The notes: generated from the letters alone by a model not told the origin. Numbered from the stretch's first letter, positions 39,973 to 50,100 are shown. The stretch is 64,000 bases of DNA from Lonepinella koalarum (GCF_004565475.1 NZ_SRHX01000002.1:62001-126000); one strand, 5' to 3'. Made by a program: numbers and translations.

Positions 39973-40659
39973 ATGTCAAAACTATCTCATTCCGACGTGC
40001 TTACTCAAATCACAAAAGGATTTATTTCTTCTTGCCAACCGGTTGATGGCGGTCCTATGGATAAACCTGAAATTGTTGCCGCGATGGCGCAAGCTTCCCA
40101 ACATGGTGGGGCTGCTGGCTTGCGTATTGAGGGTGTAGAAAATTTAAAAGCCACTCGTCCTTTTGTGACCATTCCGATTATTGGTATTAAAAAACGTGAT
40201 TTACCAGATAGCCCGGTTCGCATCACCCCATTCTTACAAGATATTGAAGATTTAGCTACTGCGGGAGCAGATATTATTGCGGTGGATGGCACCAATCGCC
40301 CTCGTCCAGTGGATATAGAAAGTGCGGTGAAAAAAATCCACGAATGTGGCTGTTTAGCCATGGCAGACTGTTCTAATTTAGAAGAGGGTTTATATTGTCA
40401 AAAACTCGGTTTTGATATTGTGGGTAGCACCATGTCAGGTTATACCGGTGGCGAAATTCCCCGTGAACCGGATTATCAATTAGTCAAAGATTTAAAAGCC
40501 GCCGGTTGTTTTGTCATGGCGGAAGGTCGTTACAATACCCCAGAATTAGCCAAAACGGCTATTGAAATCGGCGCAGATGCCGTCACGGTAGGTTCTGCAT
40601 TAACCCGTTTAGAACATATTGTGAGCTGGTTTGCCAATGCGGTGAAATCTGCTAACTAA
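39973..40659 (+). CDS. nanE: N-acetylmannosamine-6-phosphate 2-epimerase
   Basis: 228 residues, TIM-barrel. Converts ManNAc-6-P to GlcNAc-6-P in the cytosol. Family motifs [15 protein letters not shown] at the N-terminus, [14 protein letters not shown] in the middle and [11 protein letters not shown] near the phosphate site are intact. GGAG precedes the ATG. First gene of nanE-nanK-siaR-nanA. One uptake signal lies inside. Confidence 0.95.
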   Translation: MSKLSHSDVLTQITKGFISSCQPVDGGPMDKPEIVAAMAQASQHGGAAGLRIEGVENLKATRPFVTIPIIGIKKRDLPDSPVRITPFLQDIEDLATAGADIIAVDGTNRPRPVDIESAVKKIHECGCLAMADCSNLEEGLYCQKLGFDIVGSTMSGYTGGEIPREPDYQLVKDLKAAGCFVMAEGRYNTPELAKTAIEIGADAVTVGSALTRLEHIVSWFANAVKSAN

Positions 40660-40679
40660 TTGAAATAAAGAGAGTTTAT

Positions 40680-41561
40680 ATGCGTTGTTTAGCCCTAGAT
40701 ATTGGTGGTACTAAAATTGCGGCAGCGTTGGTGGAAAACAACCAAATCCAACAACGCCAGCAAATTACCACACCACAAGATGATGCTGCCAATGCTATGC
40801 ATCAAGCCTTAGCCACATTAGTTCAGCAATATGTCGGTCAATTTGATTACGTAGCAGTGGCTTCTACCGGTATCATAAATAATGGAATTTTAACCGCACT
40901 TAACCCGAAAAATTTAGGTGGATTAGCGGAATTTCCACTCCAAGACAGTATTGCTCGTCATACGGATAAACCGATTTTCTTATTAAATGATGTACAAGCA
41001 GCGGCTTGTGCGGAATATCAACATATGGATCCGCAAGAAGTACCTAATTTTGCCTTTATTGTGGTTTCGACTGGTGTCGGCGGAGGCATTATTTTAAACG
41101 GTGAATTGCAAACTGGACCAAATGGTGTAGTGGGACATATTGGACATAGCTTGGCGGATCCAAATGGTGAAATGTGCGGTTGTGGCCGTCGTGGTTGTGT
41201 GGAAGCCGTCACGGCAGGACGAGCAATAGAACGTGATGCACAAAAATGGGATAAACCTTGTTCGCCGAAAGAAGTGTTCGCGTTATTTCGTGAAAATGAT
41301 GAAAAAGCCACCGCGCTTGTTCACCGTTCTGCCAAAGCCATTGCAAATCTAGTGGCAGATTTAGTGATTTGCTTGGATATTCAACATGTTGTGATTGGCG
41401 GTAGTGTAGGGTTAGCAGACGGTTATTTGCCTTTAGTGCAACAATATATGCAAGCGATGCCACATTTCTATCATTGTAAATTAAGCACTGCAAAATATGC
41501 CGGCGATGCTGGGTTAATCGGTGCGGCATATTGGGGTGAAATCGTTTTAGCTAAGGCATAA
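40680..41561 (+). CDS. nanK: N-acetylmannosamine kinase (ROK family)
   Basis: 293 residues. Phosphorylates ManNAc released by NanA. The ATP site LALDIGGTKIAAALV, the ROK motif and the zinc-binding CGCGRRGCVEAVTAG are present, with a second phosphate loop GDAGLIGAAYWG. It begins 20 bp after nanE and ends 17 bp before siaR. Confidence 0.95.
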   Translation: MRCLALDIGGTKIAAALVENNQIQQRQQITTPQDDAANAMHQALATLVQQYVGQFDYVAVASTGIINNGILTALNPKNLGGLAEFPLQDSIARHTDKPIFLLNDVQAAACAEYQHMDPQEVPNFAFIVVSTGVGGGIILNGELQTGPNGVVGHIGHSLADPNGEMCGCGRRGCVEAVTAGRAIERDAQKWDKPCSPKEVFALFRENDEKATALVHRSAKAIANLVADLVICLDIQHVVIGGSVGLADGYLPLVQQYMQAMPHFYHCKLSTAKYAGDAGLIGAAYWGEIVLAKA

Positions 41562-41578
41562 TAATTAGAGGAATGAAT

Positions 41579-42457
41579 ATGGTCAATAATTCTAATAAAG
41601 GTGGTAAGATTTTAGATACTATCGGAGCATTGCAAAGTAGTTTGACGAAAACCGAAAAACGCATTGCAGAACAGATTCTTACAACGCCGCAATTACTGGC
41701 ACAATCTTCTTTATCTGAAATTGCAAAATCATTAAATGTGGGTGAAGCCACGTTTATCCGTTTTTGTCGTACTCTTGGGTTTAAAGGATTTAGTGATTTT
41801 AAATTAGATTTTGCTATTGAGCTTGCGACCCAAAGTCAACAGCCTTCCGCGTTGTTAGATACCAATATCACTGCCAAGGATAGCCCTAAATCCATTGCGA
41901 CTAAATTACAAAATGTGATTGATAGAGTGGTGAGTGAAACCATTAATTTGTTAGATTTTAATGAGTTAAACAAAGTAGTAAAAGAATTGCGTAACGCTAA
42001 ACGCATTTATTTATTCGGTGTCGGTTCATCAGGTATTGTGGCAGATGGTGCAAAAAATAAATTAATGCGTGTGGGGTTTCAGGTAGATTCTGAAACCAAT
42101 AACCATTTTATGTATATGCAAGCGTCATTGATGAAAAAAGGTGATGTGGTAATTGGTATTAGTCATTCCGGTGCTTCACCAGAAACGACCAAAGCACTTG
42201 AGATTGCTAAACAGGCTGGCGCAGTAACGGTGGCAATTACCCATAATTTACGTTCCCCCATTACTAAAGTTTCCGATTATGTGCTAAATAACGGTAATCG
42301 CCAAGGTCAATTACAAGGCGATTCCGTCGGTACACAAATCACTCAATTATTCGTGCTTGATCTGATTTATGCCTTGTTAGTTCAAGCCGAACAAGAAAAA
42401 GCGAAACAATCTAAACAGAAAACTGTTGCCGTTATTGAGCAACAACAGAACAAATAG
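41579..42457 (+). CDS. siaR: RpiR-family regulator of sialic acid catabolism SiaR
   Basis: 292 residues from ATG 41579, chosen because AGAGGA at 41567-41572 is well spaced for it and too close to an ATG at 41573. N-terminal helix-turn-helix ([32 protein letters not shown]), C-terminal SIS sugar-phosphate domain ([32 protein letters not shown]). By homology it represses or activates the nan/sia arms with CRP, sensing an intermediate such as glucosamine-6-P. Position inside nanE-nanK-siaR-nanA is as in H. influenzae. Confidence 0.93.
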   Translation: MVNNSNKGGKILDTIGALQSSLTKTEKRIAEQILTTPQLLAQSSLSEIAKSLNVGEATFIRFCRTLGFKGFSDFKLDFAIELATQSQQPSALLDTNITAKDSPKSIATKLQNVIDRVVSETINLLDFNELNKVVKELRNAKRIYLFGVGSSGIVADGAKNKLMRVGFQVDSETNNHFMYMQASLMKKGDVVIGISHSGASPETTKALEIAKQAGAVTVAITHNLRSPITKVSDYVLNNGNRQGQLQGDSVGTQITQLFVLDLIYALLVQAEQEKAKQSKQKTVAVIEQQQNK

Positions 42458-42468
42458 GAGAAAATTTA

Positions 42469-43350
42469 ATGAAAAACTTAAAAGGTATTTTCAGTGCATT
42501 ATTAGTGTCTTTTAATGAAGATGGTTCCATCAACGAAAAAGGGTTACGTCAAATCATTCGTCATAACATTGATAAAATGAAAGTCGATGGTTTATATGTA
42601 GGTGGTTCTACGGGTGAAAACTTTATGCTTTCTACCGAAGAGAAAAAACAAATCTTCCGTATTGCCAAAGATGAAGCCAAAGATCAAGTCGCATTAATTG
42701 CTCAAGTAGGTAGTGTAAACTTAAAAGAAGCGGTGGAATTAGGTAAATATGCCACAGAATTAGGTTATGACAGTTTATCAGCAGTCACACCATTTTATTA
42801 CAAATTCAGTTTTCCAGAAATCAAACATTACTACGAAACGATTATTGCAGAAACCGGCAATAATATGATCGTGTATTCTATCCCGTTCTTAACTGGCGTG
42901 AATATTGGTGTGGAACAATTTGGTGAACTTTACAAAAATCCAAAAGTGTTAGGTGTGAAATTCACCGCAGGTGACTTCTATTTATTAGAACGTTTACGTA
43001 AAGCGTATCCAGAAAAATTAGTGTGGGCGGGTTTTGATGAAATGATGGTACCTGCGGCATCTTTAGGTGTACATGGTGCGATCGGTTCAACGTTCAACGT
43101 GAACGGTTTACGTGCAAGACAAATTTTTGAATTAACGCAAGCCGGCCAAGTAAAAGAAGCATTGGAAATTCAACACGTGACTAACGATTTAATTGAAGGT
43201 ATTTTGGCCAATGGTTTATACCTAACAATCAAAGAAATCTTGAAATTACAAGGTGTAGATGCAGGTTATTGTCGTGAACCAATGACAGCGAAAGCCACTG
43301 AAGCACAATTAGTTCGCGCTAAAGAGTTATATGAGCAATTTCTTAAATAA
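42469..43350 (+). CDS. nanA: N-acetylneuraminate lyase
   Basis: 293 residues, class I aldolase. Splits sialic acid into ManNAc and pyruvate. The Schiff-base Lys lies in [16 protein letters not shown], the catalytic Tyr in [11 protein letters not shown], and [10 protein letters not shown] binds the carboxylate. A good AGGAG precedes the ATG. Last gene of the nan group before a 218-bp gap with an inverted repeat. Confidence 0.97.
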   Translation: MKNLKGIFSALLVSFNEDGSINEKGLRQIIRHNIDKMKVDGLYVGGSTGENFMLSTEEKKQIFRIAKDEAKDQVALIAQVGSVNLKEAVELGKYATELGYDSLSAVTPFYYKFSFPEIKHYYETIIAETGNNMIVYSIPFLTGVNIGVEQFGELYKNPKVLGVKFTAGDFYLLERLRKAYPEKLVWAGFDEMMVPAASLGVHGAIGSTFNVNGLRARQIFELTQAGQVKEALEIQHVTNDLIEGILANGLYLTIKEILKLQGVDAGYCREPMTAKATEAQLVRAKELYEQFLK

Positions 43351-43409
43351 TTAAAAAAATCATCAAAAAAACACCGCAGTTTTGATTGATTTTATGTTGG
43401 TTAGGTTCT

Positions 43410-43500
43410 GTAGGGGCGTATTGCATACGCCCTTGTATCCAAATAGGTAAATGGGGCATAAAAGGATCGAATTAATAGGGCGTATGCAATACGCCCCTAC
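43410..43500. repeat. Inverted-repeat element with GCGTATTGCATACGCCC arms, copy A
   Basis: Arms GTAGGGGCGTATTGCATACG (43410 on) and its complement ending CTAC at 43500 are 24 bp long and each is itself palindromic. The 43-bp middle is unrelated to that of copy B. It lies between nanA and nagB, so the RNA would form a strong hairpin there. The rest of the 218-bp gap holds no gene. Confidence 0.85.
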
Positions 43501-43568
43501 AATGTGAAATAAACAAAGGTTAACAAAAAACCGCGGTGTAAAAAACAAAACTTTTCCAAGGAGATAAT

Positions 43569-44378
43569 ATGCGTTTAATTCCATTAAAAAATGCTGAACA
43601 AGTAGCTAAATGGTCTGCACGTCATATTGTAGATCGAATTAATCAGTTTCAACCAACAGAAGATCATCCTTTTGTCTTAGGGCTACCTACTGGTGGTACA
43701 CCATTAGCCACTTATAAAGAACTGATTGCTTTATGCAAAGCTGGGGAAGTGAGTTTTAAACATGTTGTCACATTCAATATGGATGAATATGTTGACTTAC
43801 CTATAGAACATCCCGAAAGCTATCATAGTTTTATGTATAATAATTTCTTTAATCATATTGATATTCAACAAAAAAATATCAATATTCTGAATGGAAATAC
43901 CAAAGAGCACGATACTGAATGCCGTCGTTACGAGGAAAAAATTAAGTCCTATGGTAAAATTAATCTCTTTATGGGAGGGGTCGGTAATGACGGTCATATT
44001 GCGTTTAATGAACCCGCATCGTCACTCGCATCTCGCACCAGAATTAAAACGCTCACCCAAGATACACTGATTGCCAATTCCCGTTTCTTTGATAATGATG
44101 TGAATAAAGTACCAAAATATGCCTTAACTATTGGCGTAGGCACATTATTAGATGCGGAAGAAGTCATGATTCTTGCCACGGGGCATAATAAAGCGTTTGC
44201 GGTACAAGCAGGCGTGGAAGGCTGTGTAAACCATTTCTGGACGATTAGTGCATTGCAACAACATCGCCATTATATTTTGGTCTGTGATGAGCCAGCGACG
44301 CAAGAATTAAAAGTAAAAACAGTGAAATATTTTACTGAGTTAGAAGCCCGAGCTATTCATTCAGTCGTTAATGACTAA
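43569..44378 (+). CDS. nagB: Glucosamine-6-phosphate deaminase
   Basis: 269 residues. Converts glucosamine-6-P to fructose-6-P and ammonia. The [13 protein letters not shown] phosphate loop, FNMDEYVDL and the catalytic [17 protein letters not shown] (Asp, His, Glu) are intact. AAGGAG precedes the ATG. It is followed by nagA after 49 bp, and supplies the last step of the sialic acid route. Confidence 0.97.
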   Translation: MRLIPLKNAEQVAKWSARHIVDRINQFQPTEDHPFVLGLPTGGTPLATYKELIALCKAGEVSFKHVVTFNMDEYVDLPIEHPESYHSFMYNNFFNHIDIQQKNINILNGNTKEHDTECRRYEEKIKSYGKINLFMGGVGNDGHIAFNEPASSLASRTRIKTLTQDTLIANSRFFDNDVNKVPKYALTIGVGTLLDAEEVMILATGHNKAFAVQAGVEGCVNHFWTISALQQHRHYILVCDEPATQELKVKTVKYFTELEARAIHSVVND

Positions 44379-44427
44379 ATGAATAACTAGATATTTTTAC
44401 GCCCTAAACGCTTTTAAGGAATATAAC

Positions 44428-45570
44428 ATGAAATATGCTTTAACGAACGCCGTGATCTATACCGGCTATAATGTGTTGTATGGTCATGCCGTCATCGTGG
44501 ATAATGATAAAATTGTGGATATTGTTCGCCAAGAACATTTACCTCATGATATTCAACATTTTGATTTAAAAGGTAATAACCTTACAGCTGGATTTATTGA
44601 TTTACAATTAAACGGTTGTGGTGGCGTGATGTTTAATGATCAAACTAGCGTGGAAACCCTTGAGATTATGCAAGACACCAATGTACGTTCGGGGACGACT
44701 AGCTTTTTACCAACCTTTATCACATCTCCTGATGACGATATGAAAACTGCGGTGAAAATTATGCGAGAATATTTAGCCAAACACCAAAACCAAGCCTTAG
44801 GTTTGCATTTGGAAGGTCCCTATTTGAGTGTGGCTAAAAAAGGTACGCATCAGCCTGAATATATCCGTGAAGTTTCCCCGGAGATGAAAGATTTTCTCTG
44901 TGCGAATGCAGATGTGATTACTAAACTTACCTTAGCAGCGGATAACCCAAGCGTAAAATATGTGCCTGATTTTGTCAAAGCTGGTATGGTGGTATCTATC
45001 GGTCACTCTAATGCAACTTATGATGTGGCAAAAGATGCTTTCAAAAAAGGGATTACTTTTGCAACGCACTTACATAATGCGATGTCACCGATTAGCTCCG
45101 GACGAGATATGGGAGTAGTTGGTGCGGTATTGGATTCTGATGATATTTATGCAGGGATTATTGTGGATGGTTTGCATGTGGATTTTGGCAACGTAAAAAT
45201 CGCTAAACGTACCAAAGGGAATAAACTTTGTATCGTTACAGATGCCATTGCACCAGCGGGTTCAGATATTAAAGAATTTACTTTCGTAGGTAAAACTATT
45301 TATGTGCGAGACGGCAAATGTGTTGACGGCAACGGCATTTTAAGTGGTTCGTCTATCACCATGATTGAAAGTGTCGAAAATGCCGTGAAAGAAGTGGGTA
45401 TTCCATTAGATGAAAGTTTGAGAATGTGTAACCTTTATCCTGCTCGAGCGATCGGTGTAGATGATAAACTTGGTTCCATTGAAGTCGGCAAAATTGCTAA
45501 TTTAACGGTGTTTACCCATGATTTTAAAGTAGAAAATACAGCCGTAAATGGGGTTTGGCAGTTGGATTAA
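44428..45570 (+). CDS. nagA: N-acetylglucosamine-6-phosphate deacetylase
   Basis: 380 residues, amidohydrolase fold. Removes acetate from GlcNAc-6-P. Metal site residues are in LHLEGPYLS, SIGHSNATYD and THLHNAMSPI; the catalytic Asp lies in CIVTDAIAPAG. Downstream of nagB, here in the order nanA-nagB-nagA. It ends 10 bp before a half copy of the hairpin repeat that looks like its terminator. Confidence 0.97.
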   Translation: MKYALTNAVIYTGYNVLYGHAVIVDNDKIVDIVRQEHLPHDIQHFDLKGNNLTAGFIDLQLNGCGGVMFNDQTSVETLEIMQDTNVRSGTTSFLPTFITSPDDDMKTAVKIMREYLAKHQNQALGLHLEGPYLSVAKKGTHQPEYIREVSPEMKDFLCANADVITKLTLAADNPSVKYVPDFVKAGMVVSIGHSNATYDVAKDAFKKGITFATHLHNAMSPISSGRDMGVVGAVLDSDDIYAGIIVDGLHVDFGNVKIAKRTKGNKLCIVTDAIAPAGSDIKEFTFVGKTIYVRDGKCVDGNGILSGSSITMIESVENAVKEVGIPLDESLRMCNLYPARAIGVDDKLGSIEVGKIANLTVFTHDFKVENTAVNGVWQLD

Positions 45571-45580
45571 ATGTAGATAT

Positions 45581-45635
45581 AACCCCGTACTGGCGTACGG
45601 GGTTATGGTTACGCCACGCTGTGGCTTATTTTTTA
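45581..45635 (+). repeat. Half copy (copy 4) of the hairpin repeat, acting as nagA terminator
   Basis: AACCCCGTAC-TGGC-GTACGGGGTT (45581-45604) is a perfect 10-bp hairpin equal to hairpin 1 of the repeat. GCCAC-GCT-GTGGC (45613-45625) is hairpin 2, followed by TTATTTTTT. The 3' half of the repeat is absent. It ends the nagBA message and abuts convergent tpx. Confidence 0.8.
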
Positions 45636-46130
45636 CAGAACCGCTAATGCTTGTTCATAATCTGGTTCACTTTTAATTTCACTCACCAATTCAGAATGCA
45701 ATACCTTGTTATTTTCATCTAACACAATGACTGAACGAGAAGTTAAACCTGCTAAACCGCTACTGGCAATATCTACGCCTAATTTAGTGTGTAAAGATTT
45801 ATCACGGAAAGTGGATAGCGTTTGCACGTTCTCAATGCCTTCCGCGCCACAAAAACGAGCGTGCGCAAAAGGTAAGTCGGCAGAAATACAAAGCACGACA
45901 GTATTGGCTAAATTTACCGCTTTTTGATTAAAAGTACGTACTGAGGTAGCACAAACCCCCGTATCAATACTTGGAAAAATATTTAAGATTTTACGTTTGC
46001 CAGCAAAGTCGTTTAAAGCAACGTCTTCTAGTTTGGTGTTAGTAAAAACTAAATTTTCAACGGTTTCACCCACTTGTGGGAAATGTCCTTTTACTTCAAT
46101 GGGGGTTCCTGCTAATGTTACTTGTGTCAT
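45633..46130 (-). CDS. tpx: Thiol peroxidase
   Basis: 165 residues, atypical 2-Cys peroxiredoxin. The peroxidatic Cys is in FPSIDTGVCATSVRTF and the resolving Cys in PFAHARFCGAEGIENV. It reduces hydrogen and lipid peroxides with thioredoxin. Single gene, converging on nagA. Confidence 0.96.
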   Translation of the reverse strand: MTQVTLAGTPIEVKGHFPQVGETVENLVFTNTKLEDVALNDFAGKRKILNIFPSIDTGVCATSVRTFNQKAVNLANTVVLCISADLPFAHARFCGAEGIENVQTLSTFRDKSLHTKLGVDIASSGLAGLTSRSVIVLDENNKVLHSELVSEIKSEPDYEQALAVL

Positions 46131-46221
46131 TTTATGCTCCTATAAATAAATAATACTTAACCCTAAGCCCAAATTCATTCATAATAATGGGATATTTTAA
46201 TCAAGAGTTCAAGGATTTTAT

Positions 46222-47034
46222 ATGAATTTACCTAATTTAAGCGATCAAATTAAAATTGTATTTTTTGATATTGACGAAACACTCATAGTTAAAGATAAGG
46301 ATTTGTTACCTGAAAGCATATTGTCTAGCATTCAAAAATTACAACAAAAAGGGATTATTGCGGCTATTGCCACAGGGCGTTCACCTTGTAGCTTTCCACC
46401 TAAAATCAAAGCATTAGCTAAACAAACTGGAATGAATACCTTTGTCACCATGAATGGACAATATGTGATACATCAGGGCAACGTAGTGGATAAGCTACCG
46501 ATTCCACCGCAAAAGATTACAGAAGTCGTCGCATTTTTTGAATCTGTTGGGTTTGATTATGCCTTTGTGTCAAACGAACATTTAGCCGTATCAGCAATTA
46601 CTGATCAAGTGCGTAGTGCGTTAGATCCATTGCAAACGGATTACCATATTGATAAAGACTATTACCAGACACATGATGTATTTCAAATTTTGCCCTTTTA
46701 TGATGAAAGCAAAGATCAATTAGTGGCAGATTCTGGGGTGTTAAAGGGACTAAAAACGGTTCGTTGGCATGAACAATCGGTCGATCTATTTGATGCTCAA
46801 GGTTCTAAGGCACGTGGTATTTTGCATTTACTTAAGCATTTAAATTTATCTATCGAAAATGCAATGGCATTTGGTGACGGCTTAAATGATTTGGAAATGT
46901 TAACTACCGTTGGTGTGGGGGTGGCAATGGGTAATGCTTGTGATGAATTGAAAGCCGTTGCAGATTTTGAAACCGATCATATTGAACAAGACGGGATCGC
47001 TCGTTTTCTGCACAAAACAGGGTTAATTGATTAA
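46222..47034 (+). CDS. HAD-superfamily Cof-type hydrolase
   Basis: 270 residues. Motif I FFDIDETLI (Asp-x-Asp nucleophile pair), an IIB-type cap, and motif IV MAFGDGLNDLEMLTTVGVGVAMGNA. Cof-type HADs are cytosolic phosphatases acting on sugar phosphates, pyridoxal phosphate or flavin nucleotides; the substrate is not evident. Stands alone between tpx and a convergent membrane protein gene. Confidence 0.88.
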   Translation: MNLPNLSDQIKIVFFDIDETLIVKDKDLLPESILSSIQKLQQKGIIAAIATGRSPCSFPPKIKALAKQTGMNTFVTMNGQYVIHQGNVVDKLPIPPQKITEVVAFFESVGFDYAFVSNEHLAVSAITDQVRSALDPLQTDYHIDKDYYQTHDVFQILPFYDESKDQLVADSGVLKGLKTVRWHEQSVDLFDAQGSKARGILHLLKHLNLSIENAMAFGDGLNDLEMLTTVGVGVAMGNACDELKAVADFETDHIEQDGIARFLHKTGLID

Positions 47035-47071
47035 TGGTTTAGCTCCCTTTACTAGGGAGCCAAGTTAATTG

Positions 47072-47575
47072 CTAGATTTGATATTTTCCCTTATCTCCAA
47101 TATCAAAATGCAATGGCATACGCCATTTTTGAATCGCTAATACGGCAAAAAGTGCGGTGCAAATCACAGAAAGAACTTGTAATCCGATTATTATTTCAGC
47201 CACTTTAGTCAACCATAATAAGGCTACAAAAATTGGCATCAGATTTAACGCAAAAATGCGGAAGCAAAAATATTCTTTAAAACAAAGCCCACCTAGTGTC
47301 ACTAACGCAGCTCCCAAGGCGAGTTCTGTTTGCCCGATAATCTGGAAAAATAGCGCTAACCAAGTAGCAAATTGCAACAACAAGCGGAATTTTTTGAGAT
47401 AAATATGCAATGATGAAGCACAAAGCAACGCTGCCGCTAAAATACCAATTTGAGCAAATTCGTAGTAGGGGAGAAGTGCGGTGAAAATTGCCGCCAGAAT
47501 AAATCCTGTGCGATATAAACATACTGTGAGATAGTCTAAAAAGTCCATTGGTGACTGGATATGTGGATCAGCCAT
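47072..47575 (-). CDS. DUF2301-like integral membrane protein
   Basis: 167 residues with about five hydrophobic helices and polar ends. The pattern ALVTLGGLCFKEYFCFRIFALNLMPIFVALLWL recalls the DUF2301 family of uncharacterised membrane proteins, though the call is from memory of the family. It carries two uptake signals. No functional motif is visible. Divergent from comF. Confidence 0.6.
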   Translation of the reverse strand: MADPHIQSPMDFLDYLTVCLYRTGFILAAIFTALLPYYEFAQIGILAAALLCASSLHIYLKKFRLLLQFATWLALFFQIIGQTELALGAALVTLGGLCFKEYFCFRIFALNLMPIFVALLWLTKVAEIIIGLQVLSVICTALFAVLAIQKWRMPLHFDIGDKGKYQI

Positions 47576-47639
47576 TTTATACTCCTTTATCTTAATATAA
47601 TAAATTTTTGTGATTTGTATTCCAAATATTTCAGTTGCT

Positions 47640-47679
47640 ATTTGTGATTATTTGGCTTTTTAATAAGAATATCACAAAT
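47640..47679. promoter_or_regulatory. Inverted half-sites ATTTGTGAT/ATCACAAAT upstream of comF
   Basis: ATTTGTGAT (47640-47648) and ATCACAAAT (47671-47679) are exact complements with a 22-bp spacer, 22 bp before comF. The spacing is too wide for one CRP dimer and does not match the TGCGA-N6-TCGCA competence site, so its role is open. Confidence 0.35.
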
Positions 47680-47700
47680 TAACATCAAGAATAAAATAAA

Positions 47701-48387
47701 ATGAACTGGTTCGCTTTAAGTTGTGTGAAATGTCAGCAGAAATTAGCAATAGGGTACCATGGTTTATGTAGCCGTTGTAATGCGGAGATTTACCGTTTTG
47801 CTTATTGTGGTTGCTGTGGGGCAGAATTAACTCGTGATGAATTGCGTTGTGGCAAATGCTTACAGCAAGAACCAGCATGGCAACAAATGGTGATTATTGG
47901 ACGTTATTCCGAACCTTTATCTACCTTGATTCATCGTTTTAAATTCCAAGGGCAATTTTGGTTAGATCGGAGTTTAGCACGCTTGCTTTATTTAGCGGTG
48001 CGAAATGCAAGACGTACCCATGCTTTGTCTTTGCCTGATGTGATTTTACCCGTTCCATTACATCATTTTCGTCACTGGCAACGAGGTTATAATCAAGCAG
48101 CATTACTGGCAAAATGGCTGGCTCGTTGGTTAAATATTCCGGTGCGAGAAGATCTTTTGTTACGCACTAAAAATACCCATAGCCAGCGAGGTTTAACCGC
48201 TAAAGCTCGGCGTAACAATTTAAAAAATGCATTTATGGTGCAAAATAAACTAACAAAATGCAACTATAGATCGGTCTGCATCCTTGATGATGTGATTACC
48301 ACAGGTTCAACGATGAATGAAATCGCTAAACAGTTACGCAAAATGGGGGTCCAACATATTCAAGTTTGGGGACTTGCTCGTACATAA
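47701..48387 (+). CDS. comF: ComF family competence protein
   Basis: 228 residues. N-terminal zinc-finger-like region with Cys pairs (CVKCQ, CSRC, CGCCG, CGKC) and a C-terminal phosphoribosyltransferase fold with the PRPP loop VCILDDVITTGSTMNE. In Haemophilus ComF is required for DNA transformation at the step of moving DNA into the cytoplasm. That fits the abundant uptake signals here. No strong ribosome-binding site is seen before the ATG. Confidence 0.9.
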   Translation: MNWFALSCVKCQQKLAIGYHGLCSRCNAEIYRFAYCGCCGAELTRDELRCGKCLQQEPAWQQMVIIGRYSEPLSTLIHRFKFQGQFWLDRSLARLLYLAVRNARRTHALSLPDVILPVPLHHFRHWQRGYNQAALLAKWLARWLNIPVREDLLLRTKNTHSQRGLTAKARRNNLKNAFMVQNKLTKCNYRSVCILDDVITTGSTMNEIAKQLRKMGVQHIQVWGLART

Positions 48388-48453
48388 AAATTTGCATAAA
48401 GAACAATCTCAGCGTATCATTTCTGACAAAATCAGTAAGATTAAGGAAACAAC

Positions 48454-49041
48454 ATGATGCAACAGATTACTATTTCAGCCGCCGCACAGGCGCATTTTCG
48501 TAAGTTATTAGATCAGCAAGAAGAGGGGACTAATATTCGTATTTTTGTGGTCAATCCCGGTACACCAAGTGCAGAATGTGGCGTGTCTTATTGTCCAACC
48601 AATGCGGTAGAAGATACGGATACAGAATTACAATATGATACGTTTTCTGCCTTTGTGGATGAAGTCAGTTTGCCGTTTTTGGAAGATGCAGAAATTGATT
48701 ATGTTACGGAAGAATTAGGGGCACAATTAACCTTAAAAGCACCTAATGCTAAAATGCGTAAGGTATCAGATGATGCACCGTTAATTGAGCGTGTGGACTA
48801 TGTCATTCAAACCCAAATTAATCCCCAATTAGCAAGTCATGGTGGACGTATTACGTTAATCGAATTAACCGATGACGGCTACGCTATTTTACAATTTGGT
48901 GGTGGTTGTAACGGTTGTTCAATGGTGGATGTGACCTTAAAAGACGGTGTAGAAAAACAATTAGTCGAAATGTTTCCGAATGAATTAAAAGGGGCAAAAG
49001 ATGTGACTGAACACCAACGCGGTGAGCATTCTTATTATTAA
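48454..49041 (+). CDS. nfuA: Fe/S biogenesis protein NfuA
   Basis: 195 residues. N-terminal A-type-like domain ([43 protein letters not shown]) and a C-terminal NifU domain with [11 protein letters not shown], the CxxC that binds a 4Fe-4S cluster. Carries clusters to target enzymes under stress. Lies 66 bp after comF, the same neighbour pair as comF/gntY in enteric bacteria. Confidence 0.95.
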   Translation: MMQQITISAAAQAHFRKLLDQQEEGTNIRIFVVNPGTPSAECGVSYCPTNAVEDTDTELQYDTFSAFVDEVSLPFLEDAEIDYVTEELGAQLTLKAPNAKMRKVSDDAPLIERVDYVIQTQINPQLASHGGRITLIELTDDGYAILQFGGGCNGCSMVDVTLKDGVEKQLVEMFPNELKGAKDVTEHQRGEHSYY

Positions 49042-49062
49042 TGTTGTTCGCTATTAGAAAGC

Positions 49063-49102
49063 AAAGTGCGGTTAAAAATTTTGTTTTTTATCGCACTTTT
49101 GT
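49063..49102 (+). terminator. Uptake-signal terminator after nfuA
   Basis: AAAGTGCG (49063-49070) pairs with CGCACTTT (49092-49099) around an 21-base T-rich loop. The 5' arm is a full uptake signal core and the 3' arm a one-base variant. It lies between nfuA and convergent ribF. Confidence 0.65.
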
Positions 49103-49110
49103 TAATGTGG

Positions 49111-50040
49111 TTATTTGGAATTAAAATAAGCTCTGGCAATATCTTCGTCTAGCTTAATTTGTTGTTTTAAAGCATCAAGGGTGGCGAATTTTATTTCGTT
49201 GCGTAGTTTATAGCAAAATTCAATTTGGATATTTTTTCCATATAGATTCTGATTAAAATCAAATAGATGAACTTCTAATAATTGTATCGTACCTTGCACA
49301 GTTGGACGTTGCCCGATATTCGCAATACCTTGCACAATTTGATTACCATTTAATTTTACTTGCACCGCATATACCCCTTTAATGGGATTGACTTGGCGAT
49401 GTAAGTGAATATTTGCCGTAGGAAAACCTAGGGTACGTCCGAGTTTTTGACCATGGATCACTTTTCCCCAGATACAATAAGGTCTGCCGAGCAATTTTTC
49501 TGCATCCGCTAGTCGATCTTCTGCTAAAGCTTGTCTAATGGCAGAACTGCTAATTCGTAATGTATTAAAGCAAAAAGTGCGGTTATTTTCTACTTCAAAT
49601 CCATATTTTGGGCTTGCTTGCTGGAGTAAAGCAAAATTGCCTTGTCTGGCTTGTCCGAAGTGGAAATCATCACCGATACTGAGAAATTTAACATTTAATT
49701 TATTGACTAATAACTCACTAATGAAATTTTGTGCGGTTTGTTGTGCAAAAGTACGGTCAAATTTGGTGCAGATCACATAATCTATGCCAGCTTGTTGAAA
49801 ATAATGTAACTTATCTCGCAATCGCATTAATCTTGCGGGTGCGTTTTCCCCTTGAAAATATTCCCGAGGTTGTGGCTCGAAAATCATCACGACTGTGGGT
49901 AAATTTAATACTCGAGCCTTTTCTTTTAGATGCGTTAAGATTTTTTGATGCCCTAAATGAATGCCGTCAAAATTGCCGATGGTTAACGCACATGATGGAA
50001 AATTGGCTGGAAAATGCGTTAGGTTGCGGATCAATTGCAT
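49111..50040 (-). CDS. ribF: Bifunctional riboflavin kinase/FAD synthetase
   Basis: 309 residues. N-terminal adenylyltransferase domain with TIGNFDGIHLGHQKIL (nucleotide-binding HxGH type); C-terminal flavokinase domain with LGRTLGFPTANIHL. Makes FMN then FAD from riboflavin. One uptake signal lies inside. In many relatives ribF stands near lspA/ileS; here the neighbours are nfuA and pflB. Confidence 0.96.
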   Translation of the reverse strand: MQLIRNLTHFPANFPSCALTIGNFDGIHLGHQKILTHLKEKARVLNLPTVVMIFEPQPREYFQGENAPARLMRLRDKLHYFQQAGIDYVICTKFDRTFAQQTAQNFISELLVNKLNVKFLSIGDDFHFGQARQGNFALLQQASPKYGFEVENNRTFCFNTLRISSSAIRQALAEDRLADAEKLLGRPYCIWGKVIHGQKLGRTLGFPTANIHLHRQVNPIKGVYAVQVKLNGNQIVQGIANIGQRPTVQGTIQLLEVHLFDFNQNLYGKNIQIEFCYKLRNEIKFATLDALKQQIKLDEDIARAYFNSK

Positions 50041-50100
50041 AGTTACGTTGATTTATTAGTTAAAAATGAATTGGCGTATTATACGCATAAATAAGAAAAA

